Source: Xiphophorus maculatus (taxonomy: Eukaryota > Chordata > Actinopteri > Cyprinodontiformes > Poeciliidae). Taken from it: a stretch of 64,000 nt of DNA. The notes under the pieces are model-generated. The model did not search any database and was not told where the DNA came from. It saw only the letters and a list, made by a program, of their open reading frames with translations. The position numbers were made by a program, and so were the translations under genes. The DNA is taken from the NCBI RefSeq assembly GCF_002775205.1, contig NC_036445.1, positions 4,174,802 to 4,238,801 on the forward strand, written 5' to 3'. Position 1 is the stretch's first letter. The number at the start of each line of letters is the position of its first letter. Below, one piece after another: positions 48,701-64,000 of this stretch.

Positions 48701-49256
48701 CATCACTTTGCAACTATGAGATGTTTGCTGCGTTCATTATCTCAGATCAAAGTCTGTCCTTTGTTTGCACCCAGAAGTTTACATTTCTTAATTCTAAGCC
48801 AGTCACTGGTGGATTTAATTATGTGTTCTGAGATAATGTTATATTTCAGGGTTCAGTTCTTCTTCAAATTTAACATGTCTTATGTTAGTGTTCAAATATT
48901 TCAAATTTATACTACTTGCCCAAAGAGGATTATTCAAGAAGTCCAGGGGTCTCAAGTACAAGAGATACACAAAAAAGTAATTTATAACCTTTTGTATGCA
49001 AAAATCTTAACTATATCAGTAATGTAGTGACGGTAGAAATGTGTGCAGGCCCACAGCAACTCCAAAGTAAGTCAGGGTGACCAAGTCCTAAATCTTAAGG
49101 CTGAATTTCAGCATCAGCATGTTATTCAGCTCTGCGGCAACATGGCAACGAGCCATTCATAGAGTGTTGTGTGCCCTGAAAGTTGCAGTACAGTCACTTT
49201 AGAGAACTGGACTTGGGTACCCATATAAAACATTCTGGTAGATATGTTTCTACACG

Positions 49257-49310
49257 TAAGACAAGATAACATAATCCTTTATTAGTCCCAAAAGTGGAAA
49301 ATTTAAGCTT
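49257..49310 (-). mobile_element. Retroposon 3' tail (minus strand)
   Basis: Read on the minus strand this gives 'tccacttttgggactaataa' followed by AGGATTATGTTATCTT, the usual 3' end of a fish LINE/SINE. The body would lie at 49310-49600 but is too eroded to classify. Confidence 0.5.
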
Positions 49311-49744
49311 CATGGCAAAAGTAAGAGAAATAAAAATACAACAGAGTAAAAAAAACAGCATAGTGAAGAAACACCATACAAGCTAACTAGAAATACAAAT
49401 ACAAAAATATAAGTCTATATACGTGTATGATCATAAATATAAATGTATAAATGAACCTTGCCCGTTTTGGCGACACTCAGAGGCTGTGCTGCGAAACTGC
49501 ACCAGACATGACGAACCACTAATTCATTCACATTTTTACAAATTAAATGAGCCTGTAAAAATTGGTGCAGAAAATGCGTTTAACAAAATTGGCTTTTTAG
49601 TAAAAGAAAAAAAATGTCAAAAACAATAATTTTATCTAATTTAATCTAATTATGATACAATAAAAGTCAGGTAAAAGCCTACAATTAAACAAATAGGGGT
49701 TAAAATAAAACAAATGCATTTCAGAAGATGGGCCTGGGTCATTT

Positions 49745-49935
49745 CTTCAACAGGTTTATATGAATGGGTTCTCTCCAGGCACTCCTGCTTCCTCCCACAG
49801 TTCAAAAAGATAATTATTAGTTAAATTGGTCACTCTAAAATTGCCCTTATGAGTGTACATGTGTGCATGGTTGTTTGTCTCTGTGTTGCCCTTTAATGGG
49901 ATAAATGGGTTAAGACAATGGGTGGATGATTGTAC
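49745..49935 (+). repeat. Degenerate teleost interspersed repeat
   Basis: Contains 'gggttctctccaggcactcc', 'gcttcctcccacagttcaaa', 'ttgtttgtctctgtgttgcc' and a closing 'gacaatgggtggatg'. This series of words is characteristic of one of the most abundant interspersed repeats in ray-finned fish. Confidence 0.75.
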
Positions 49936-51434
49936 CCAATGACCATATAACAGCGCTTGTTTAAACCAATATAATCTTTTTGCGACTAAGCTAACTGCAC
50001 CTTTGAAAAATACATGTCAATGTATAAAAAAAACAAAAAACAGATTTCAAGCATTTTCAAAAAGGCATAGGTGTTTTCAACTACTTTGACTTGTTAATAC
50101 CCTACACTCAGGTTTGTTGCATGGGGAATTATGTGTGATCTAAACCTATGTACTGCCAACAACAACCTAATCAGTGTCAGGGGAAGGAAGGATGTGGATC
50201 AATGTCAGTTTTATGCACATGTGCACAGAAACTAGGGGTGGGAGGAGTGAAGCTACCTGCAGCTGTGGGGTTTAACTAAGATTAACGTGAACAATCCTAC
50301 CTATTATTGCTTCTTTTTATGTAATCAATGAAAGACACCAGTAAATATTGTAGCTTGGAAGTGGATCAAAATGCCAGCTAAGGGTGTTAAGGGATGCTGA
50401 TCGCGGTGTATAGGCCATGTTGCATGTTTTTTTTTACACATCTTTTCATTTACAGTTGTGCTAGGGCCTGTTGCTCAGTTTGAAAATGAATAGCTTGTTT
50501 GAAATTAATATTTTAAAAACATACAATTCCCATCCAAAAACAAAGCAGTAATTGCTAGAGTTTGAATGTGAATATGATGAAGATTTATGTGCCAATTTGT
50601 TCAGCGTAGAGGAGGAAGTAATAAATGTTGTCAGAGAGAGAATAGCTTCGAGCCCCAACAGACCACAGGATCTAAAATTGCTCTCTAGCTACAATATGCC
50701 ACAGTCAGCATGTGCATTTGTGACAAAAAATTATATCAAAGAAACATGTAGACATAACTTCAACTGTGTACTTATGGTAGTGAGTTGTGTAGTAGCTGTT
50801 TATAGCAACAGTGAATGGAAGCAGTTAGAAATCTTACTTTTCTAACCATAATCAGATCGTGTTTAACTCCATTTCAGTAACGTTATTCCAAGAAAATCAT
50901 ATTTGCTCTTTATTATTCTTGAATGTAAGTTTTCTGAAAGGATCCAGTTGTCAGTTTTTGCATGCTATGAATCAGTAGTCAAAAACACTATTTAAAACCC
51001 CCAAAAGAACAATGTCTATTAGGTGATTATCAGTTTTTCCTCAGATATAAAAGATTTAATTTGATTTTTTTTGGCCCATTAGACCATTGACATTACATTT
51101 CCTGTCTGGTGAAAAAAAGTGGTCCAAGCATAACCTTCCTCAACCTGTACATGAAAATATGCCAAGTCTCCACAATGGAAATGTTCTTTCCATTTAGGTC
51201 AGGTGCTTGGTCTGCCAGAGTTTAAACTTGGGTTATCCTCTATTTATATTAAATCTATTTAATGTATATGATTTAGTGTTTCTATTTAACACATTTACTT
51301 TATCAAAAAAGTGGCCTAAATTCTTATTTAAGTTTGTTTAATGACATTAATTAATACTTTAATTCTCATTTAAAAAAATTCTAGCCTTAGTCTAAAAAAC
51401 ATCCAACAATGACAACTGAAGTTAAGCAAAGCAT

Positions 51435-51440
51435 TTTATT
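51435..51440 (-). terminator. Candidate distal polyadenylation signal of ago3
   Basis: Canonical AATAAA on the minus strand in 'cttgcaataaaatgc'. It coincides with the change from unique to ordinary AT-rich intergenic sequence. Confidence 0.35.
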
Positions 51441-53502
51441 GCAAGTATTAGTCAAAGATACACTTCAAACTGAAGCAAAGCAACACTAAAAAGGCCAACA
51501 AACTATATGAGAATTACAAAAGAAAGACATTTAAAACTCAAAGGAATAGAGCTGTTGGTACAACAGAGCCTTTGCAAAATACTGAGACATGGATCGTCCG
51601 TTTTTTTTGTGACTGCTCAACATGTATGTCTGTTTGCTGGTGCCTCTCTCAGAAGTATCAGAGCCCAGGATCTCTAATTTGCTACAGTGAAGACAAAAGT
51701 AAGAATATTCAAGCAATCAGAGTATACAATGTTTTTCAAATCCTTGGCCACTGTTATTCCTCTGTCATCAAACCATCAAGTGTGTACAAGGTAAACGGCA
51801 TCAGGAGCCTAATCTCATCTGCAATATTTGGTTTGAAATCTGCTGGAATGCAAAATGCAAAAAAAAAAAAAAAGAAAAGAAAAAGGTGAAATGTGGGCTG
51901 AGGGAGTAAACATGGTAAACACTTATTATACCAACGATAATTTGGTTTAAAGGACAAAAGGGCCTATTTGCTTTGGAATATGTTTGACAAAACTTGAAAA
52001 GGTCCATGTCTGATCCTCCTGCAGGCTCAGGAGTAACCAATAAAAAAAGAGAAAAAAAATCAGTTCATCACAACACAATTCATCCTTGGTTTATAGTACA
52101 GGCACAGGTCTCTGTAATCCAGTAGGCTGGGGGAACCTCATGGTTCTCTAAGGCCAAGGTCAAACTGTATCTGAAAATACTGTTCTTTGGATTTGCCATC
52201 AGTGATGAGACAATAATTGGTTGTAAAAAAGAAAAAAATCAAATTAAATGATTATATTATTATCCTGAACCAGAGTGCTGATCATCAGGTGAAAACAAAT
52301 GCTAAAAAGGGTTTCCAAATGCCGTTTGACCCAGACTTGGTTTCTATTCTGCCAAAAGTATTATGTAAAAAGCTTACACTTCAGAGTTCTCCAAAGAAAA
52401 AGAAAAGGCATGTTAGTGGTTTCTGTGTGAGCAGAGATGAGGACACCGGTTCGGAAGTCATGACAGATCAAGTACGCAGGCTAGATTACTTGGTAGGCCG
52501 CCCAGGAAAAGGCTTTGCAAGGTCAACTCTGTAAGAATGCATTTAAGGCTCAGGCATGTCTTCTCTTGTGGAATGAGACCTGTTCCTGCTGTAAAATATT
52601 CTGGCACCAGAAAGGAGACAATTTTAAGAGAATAGAAGCTAAGCCTACATAAAAGAAAGAAATAATAAAAAATTCAACATGACCCCAAAAATATTGCCAT
52701 TCAGATAACTTTCCTTCCTACCCCCGACTCCACTTGTCCCATACATGGCTAACGTACCAATTAGCAGCTTGGGATGAAAATAAAAGTCAGCTTTTGACAC
52801 TCTGGTCAGTGTGGTTGAGAAATGGTTCCCTTCGTCAGAGATTAGCTATATGTGGGGGAGGGGGAAATCGCCCTCTCAGGTGGTAAAAGAAAAAGTCAAA
52901 GCGGAAGATAATGAATAACTAGAAGAGTGAGCCCGATGCACGACTGTAACAAGGGAAATCTTTCGTTAACCTCATACCCCCTGACATATCGTTGTGCTTG
53001 CTTGTCTAAGAGAATAAGGCATCAACATTTAAGGGGAGGGGCTTAAAGAAAAGAAAAAGGGCATCTTCCTCTTAGCTCCGCCCTCCACCACACTGCGAAA
53101 ACGATGCGGAGACTCCAGCCGCTTCAACGCGCTCTCAATAAATACACCATAAAATATTCCGCATATATATTTCATATATGTATATATTTATATATATATA
53201 TTGAAAGAACAACACATTTAAATAGAACAAAAGTCGGCTCAAGAACAATCTTTTTTTTTTAAATCAAATAAGTGTTAAGACAAAACAGAATATTTTGTTT
53301 TTCTTTTAATATTTTTTACAGTTATAACTATTCTGACTCTAAAACAGTTACTGTATAAGAATATCGCAATCAGGCATTACTCAAGCATTATATGTCATAA
53401 TAAAAGCCATTTGCAGTTTTCTTTCATGTAGTATAACATATGCAGCATACCAAGGTAAATGAGGTGCAGTGTTTTGAGATTTATTGTAATAAAAAGATTT
53501 GA

Positions 53503-53524
53503 CCCCCCCCCCCCCCCCCCCCCC
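53503..53524. repeat. Homopolymer of 22 C (22 G in the ago3 sense strand)
   Basis: An uninterrupted C run on the plus strand. If the region is ago3 3'UTR, the mRNA carries G22, which could form a G-quadruplex. Confidence 0.9.
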
Positions 53525-56500
53525 GTTCCCTTCCACCCCCTCGGAAAGAGACGTCCCTCGGTTCTTAGTTGTTGCCATAGCGGCTTGAGACGAGGGGGAC
53601 TGTGTTGGGCACACGTTCCCTCCATCAGAGACGACACACACAGGCAGGGTGTTGCATCGCGATGAAAAAATGCCACAGGTTGTTGCTGCTGCTACTAGGG
53701 CTGGGCATCAAGTGTAAAATCTCAATACTGACACAGAACCTGCTTTTCTCACAGTTAGCTAAAAGGACACTTAACTATTTTTTTCCCTGCTTATTCAAGC
53801 ATATTGAGATCTTATTCGTCTTGCTTTCTTCAGTCTGAGAAAAACCATTTGAGAACATGATGTTTGTCAGTGCAAAATTGGCTTCAACATTTTAGGCCCA
53901 ACAAATTGTTAACTGATGCCCAGCTGTGGCTACAGCGATGTATCGAGTGGCAGTTTCTGAGAGGAAACAGACACAAGAGAGAAGGCAGACTCATCCAAGC
54001 CAAACGAAGCCATGAGAAAACGAGGCACACTTCAAATAACCGAGCAACGGGTTGGATCTTCTCCAAGCCGGATGGAAAAATGGAGGAACAGGGACTGAAA
54101 CCTCTTGGCTATATGTCTGAGTGAGAGTGGCAGTCTCTAAAGTGCTGTGCTAAGTTCATCGCTCGTGATCAGGGGGCCGTAAAAGAAACGATCCCCGCCG
54201 CCACCCATGCTCCACGCAAACCGAACCTGAACCACATCCAACTGTCCCAACGAATCTCTGGTCCAAGACACCAAACATCCTACAAAGATCTACTTGGCAT
54301 TATATTCTCCTATTCTACAGACTCACTGTCTCGGTACATTGACTTCCTGTTTGGATTGCCAACAAACACTTGGAGAGTAGTAAAGTGGCCACTGCTGAGG
54401 AGATTTTATAAGTTCAGTTTTACATTTTCACATAACAGCACCATCGAGAGGAAAGGCACTTTCAGTGGACTTCTTCTCACTCCTTTGCTACCTCCCTGAA
54501 ACAAGCATAGCGACCAAAGCAGGTGGACCTATCGATTACTACAAAAAGGTTCAATGTAGCTACTTCTACAACACAAAAAATGGAAAACCTTATCTTCTAC
54601 AGAGAAATCTAAGAGAATTAGGTGTTTTATTCTTTATTCTGCGCACCAAACTATTTCAAATCAAATAACATTTTTTAAAAAAGAGTAAAAAGGAAATGTC
54701 AGTTTCAGAAAAAAAAAAAAATACAATTGAGCGTTTACATCGGCAGGCCTGAAATGTTCTAGTTGTATTTGCAAGAAGCAACTGATGGCATTAAAAACAT
54801 AAGACAGGCAAACACATAACAGCCATGTAAACATGTGTTCAACTGCCCTCAACATGCTTTTCAGCCTAACGAGAAACAATCCTCCTCCTTCTTCTGCCAT
54901 GCACTCATTTGTTCAACTTCCAACATAACCTACCGCATAAAGCTTTCACTGATCATTTAAAAGTCCTTCCAAAAACACAAACACTTGAAATCTCCGGAAA
55001 GCCCACTAAATTGTCCTTCGGTTTCAACCTTTCATTTTCCGAGTGGGGGGGATTGTACGGCCACTGAATGTAGTCCTCTGGCATAAAGGAGAACCTTTAT
55101 TTAGGTGTAAAAAACGAGATTACAGGCTTTGTCACGCTGATTTGCCAGTAGGCCGACGCTCTGGTCATGGTAAGGGCTTGAGGCCAGCTTTTGGAACAGA
55201 GGTTGCAGTGCGACGCAAATCCTTAGAGGATTTAACTCAAAGGAACTGAGAACTATGGCTCAATTGTCAAGTTATTTCCTTGATCATGTGGATTTGAAAT
55301 GGATCACAAAAACTGCTCTACCCCGTATTTACAAGGAGCAGTCAACACATTCAAAGGCATCAACAGCAAACTATTGACTACTGACTCTTCTGTCCTGAAA
55401 TAAAATCTTCTCAGAGCATGCCAACATCATTTCATTTAATTTTCCAGCTGTGAGAAAAAAAATTAGAAGAGCATCAAGCAAGCTTTTTTTTTTCTTTTAT
55501 CCAAACATCAAAGAAAGCGGTGGCTGAGGTCCACATCCCTACCGACAACAGTCCAAACACGTCACTAGGTCCAACAACCCCACCGCTGTTCATACAGGTA
55601 CTAAACGTCTACACACCGACACAGGAACGAGTCAACAGTCAGCTGCAATAATTCAACTGTGTTATATCTTTTTAACCTTTACTTATGATACATTAGACTT
55701 TTATTTATGATACATTAATTACTAAGATTAATAATTAGACTACATCTTTTCTGTTAGCAAAAATAAGTGGTGTGCATTACAGAACTTAAAATGTACAAAT
55801 ATATTTCATAATCTGGCTTTTTAAAAAGGTACTAGTGAAATAATGAAGGCTCAAAACACACTGGCCTCCAGACTGCAAGGCTGCGACAGTAGAGGCAGGA
55901 CTCTACATTATACCTCACTGTTCAAAGGAACGTCTGCCGTTGTACCGTTCACAAGATCTCAAACCCCAAAAATCTAACTCTAAATTATTTGTAAATCTAC
56001 TCTTTGCATCAACCATAGCAAAAGCACCTTATCCTGTCCTTCCATTCTGAGGTTTTCTTTTTTTTTTCACCCTAACCTGCTTATTTAGAGTCTCATGCAC
56101 AGAGGCTCAGATTCAAACTCTTAGAGTAGCACCGTGCCTGTGTTACATTTAGAAACACATGCTTCTTTTAGTGCAGATAACTTTTTAAAAACATGTTCCT
56201 GAACAAGCTTCAGGTCTTCAACGGAGTGGAGGAGTAATGTGGGGACCGCACTGTAAACACTTCCAAGGAAAATCATAATCATCAACCCAAGCCCAGAGGT
56301 GTACAGTGGGATCAAAGTTTTTTCATTGCTGAAATGCCTCTGAGGCAGCAACAGAGGGAGCCACAGACTACACATTTAAAATTGGATGACAACACTAATG
56401 CTGCCATATTGGAGACGTTGTTTGCACCAATAAGGCACATCTGATGTGAAAAGTCTTCGGTGACCAAATAGCCGCAAATCCCCTACATAACTCCTCTGCT

Positions 56501-58267
56501 CCGTTTTGAGGCCATCTCCTATTCAGGGCCAGTTAAATGGGCAGGAATTACACCTGGCTGACGTCTTCCAAAAAAAGTTTCCTGAAAGTCTCTCGTTTCA
56601 TCACAAGTTTAACTCCATACCCATAAATCCAGTCCATTATTTTAAAAGCCCACTGTAGCAGCTGGATTCATGTCTTTTGAATACTAAGTAAAAAAGTCAG
56701 CTCTAAAGGAAAGCTAACAGCTAACAAAAGAAAAAAAAAGGGAATAAATATTTTGAGCTATAGTAGTTTTAAATGAGATGTATAGACAAGTCAGATGGCT
56801 GTGGACAAAAATGACAGGCATCAGGTGAAAGTTTCTGCTTGTGACTTCTTTAACTGACTGAAATGAGATTCTTACAGTTTTTTTTTTAATTAAACATTTC
56901 TGCTAGGCACTTAAAATACTTCTTCTATATGGCCTTTACACTCCACTTTGCTGCCATCTGTAGAGAATCTTTGAAAAAAAAAATCTCAAACACAATCATG
57001 TTTGGGAGTTTTAAAATCAATTATACTCTGAAGCTATAGTGGTGCATAAATTCCTTCAGTTCAAGTTGAAACATAATAATCACCATAACTGTGGATGCAC
57101 CATTTTTACCCAACAGCAACAGGTGCCTCAAATAAAAATAATTACTGCCTTTTTAAGTCAGAGGAGCAACAAAATAAGTGCCTTAGAAGTGGGCAAACTT
57201 TTCATTGAAATATTAAATTCATGAGTCATTTAAATCCCCTAAAATCCTCTTCCCTTCGTTTAGCTGATTATTGCACTAAAGGAAACCATTGTCACAATCA
57301 AATTATCCACCATCTTGAACAGGGAAAATGCAAGATAAAGCACTGAGGAAAACGAATGCACGATGATTGCTAAGAATGCGAACAACACTTACATAATTCA
57401 TTAAAAAGGATAAAACAATAGTTTTCCGCTGCATGCAGATGAAATGACTGGATTAAAAACAGTGTTATACTTAAAGATACATGGCTGCATTTCAGCATTT
57501 TTTCCTTTAGATCAGCCAATAAAAACTGCCCCACTTCAAACCTGACAACTGACCGTTACAATAAATCATAAATCATCTAAAACGTTTCAAGACGACTTCT
57601 CATTGTGACTTTTAGAGGGCATTTTTACCTCGTCGCCAACAGATGGCAGTGTGCTCAAAAAACATATGTCTTCATTAAAGTAATAAACTGGGGAGAAGTG
57701 AAAGAAAAGGGGGAAAAAGTGGCAATGTAACGGACCTGTGGTCCATAAAAGTACAAAAATCATCTCTCTTGTTTCAAACCTCAGGGAGTATCGACAAACT
57801 ACAGTAAAACTGAAAGAATGTAAAAGTGCTGCTGCTCAAACTGACTTGAGGTACTAGAGATGGTGCAGGATGAGACCATTAGGAAGGTCTGTGCCGAAGG
57901 AGGGGAAAAGAAAAGAAACAAAAACACCCACAAGGTCACAAACAAGGAAAGAAAAGATAGGAGGGGCCTGAAAAGGGTGGGAATAAACTAGTTGGCTGGT
58001 TTAATATTGCATAATAGTGCTGAGTTTCTGTCTTGTTTGTCTTTAAAGCAGCGTTTGAATCCTCAGTCCAGTGTAGGGGTGCCTCCTCCCCTCCCTCCTC
58101 CCTGCTCTCTCTTCTGCACAGTGTCAGGTCCGCATTGACTCGGCATGTTGGGGGTGGGGGAGCTGGGCATGCACCTATGAGGACTCCTCAACTGGCAAAC
58201 CAGGCGTGCATGGTTGTTTTTGTGTTTGTGTGATAAAGGTGATCATGGTTAGGGGAGGGATGTTTGC

Positions 58268-63434
<5,167 letters not shown>

Positions 63435-63639
63435 CTGAAACGACATCACAAACTCAACACATGGACTGAAGATTAAGTGAGCAAAAAATGTTCAGAAGAC
63501 TCACTTGAACAGACAAACAAAAGTGACAACACTGAGGAAAAAAAAAAGCACAAAACACATGCACCCACCAACTACATCACTTATTCACTGGAGCTTACAC
63601 TGAGACAAACAGCAGCTGGTAAAAGTTGTCAAATAGCTT

Positions 63640-63860
63640 GAACTTTACCACATTGTATCTCATTACAACAGTAAACTTCTATTCTTAGGGATTTTATGAA
63701 TGGAAACTTTTTAGATTTTTCTTTGGAAAAATAATTTTGAAAATGGTTTAATTTTTTTTCCGACTTCACATTTGATTTGTGTTGGTCCATAACATATAAT
63801 CCCAGGAAACACAGAAATTTGTCACTGTAACTTGACAAAAATGAAATAAATAAAAGCCTT
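63640..63860. mobile_element. Short Tc1-like fragment in ago3 intron
   Basis: 'tgtgttggtccataacatat' with flanking 'ttgtcactgtaacttgacaa', and 'cattgtatctcattacaaca' at the other side, match the subterminal regions of the Tc1-like family in opposite orientations. This suggests an internally deleted copy. Confidence 0.5.
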
Positions 63861-64000
63861 AAAATATTCTATAATAAGATTTTAAATTCAAATGTCATAA
63901 TAAATTATTGCAAAGTACTCTAAATGTTGGTATATTGCTAGTGTGATGCAATATAGTGCGTGAGAAGCAAATTTTGGGTGTGCGTGACTGATTTGAATGA

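Larger units (their letters stand above)
45720..51420. other. Intergenic, no gene recognised
   Basis: Repeat-bearing DNA between the retroelement-like island and the end of the Argonaute gene. Open frames at 48278-48622 and 50552-50845 (plus) show no domain or splice partners. Confidence 0.5.
51421..58267 (-). other. Probable long 3'UTR of ago3
   Basis: From the stop codon leftward there is no other gene. The sequence is largely unique, unlike the repeat-rich DNA left of 51.4 kb. Minus-strand AATAAA signals occur near 54.63 kb and at 51435-51440. Vertebrate Argonaute mRNAs are known for long 3'UTRs. The boundary is inferred. The open frames inside it (for example 52217-52534 plus, 55043-55249 plus) look like chance. 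Confidence 0.4.

Noticed and set aside
50552..50845. 97-codon plus-strand open frame with an acidic start
   Set aside because: It looks slightly gene-like at first, but has no splice signals, homologue or promoter that I can support.
52217..52534. 105-codon plus-strand open frame in the ago3 3'UTR region
   Set aside because: No domain. Low-complexity lysine runs come from A-rich sequence.

Overview
This is nuclear DNA of a teleost fish, probably a percomorph. It is AT-rich, has spliced genes with GT-AG introns, and carries many relics of Tc1-like, piggyBac-like and LINE elements familiar from ray-finned fish genomes. About 15% of the window is gene-coding or clearly exonic. The rest is introns, intergenic DNA and repeats.

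Layout. (1) 1-16,500: no gene recognised; transposon relics, microsatellites, small hairpins and a few non-repetitive stretches that could be conserved non-coding elements. (2) 17,755-30,940, minus strand: a CEACAM-like immunoglobulin-superfamily receptor, here called IgSF-A. It has 7 coding exons and about 1011 residues: signal peptide, a cysteine-free N/V-type domain, two C2-type domains, a transmembrane helix, and a very long (about 660 residue) low-complexity Q/N/P/H-rich cytoplasmic tail, mostly from one exon. (3) 32,200-33,600: a graveyard of decayed Ig exons. A plus-strand relic matches the second gene and a minus-strand relic matches IgSF-A. (4) 34,730-39,630, plus strand: a small two-Ig-domain type I membrane protein, IgSF-B (272 residues, SLAM/CD2/HEPACAM-like layout). 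(5) 39,900-51,400: gene-poor DNA with repeats. (6) 51,430-63,434, minus strand: the 3' half of an Argonaute gene, best matched to ago3. Nine coding exons cover MID and PIWI with an intact catalytic tetrad, followed by a probable long 3'UTR. The 5' half lies beyond the right edge.

The main discovery is the order IgSF-A(-), relic-B(+), relic-A(-), IgSF-B(+). The simplest explanation is that a head-to-head A/B receptor pair was tandemly duplicated and the two inner copies then died. A and B would be the surviving outer halves of two divergent pairs. Both surviving proteins have an N-terminal Ig domain without the canonical disulphide, as CEACAM and CD2/SLAM adhesion receptors do, so they may be homophilic or paired cell-surface receptors. 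This functional idea is inference.
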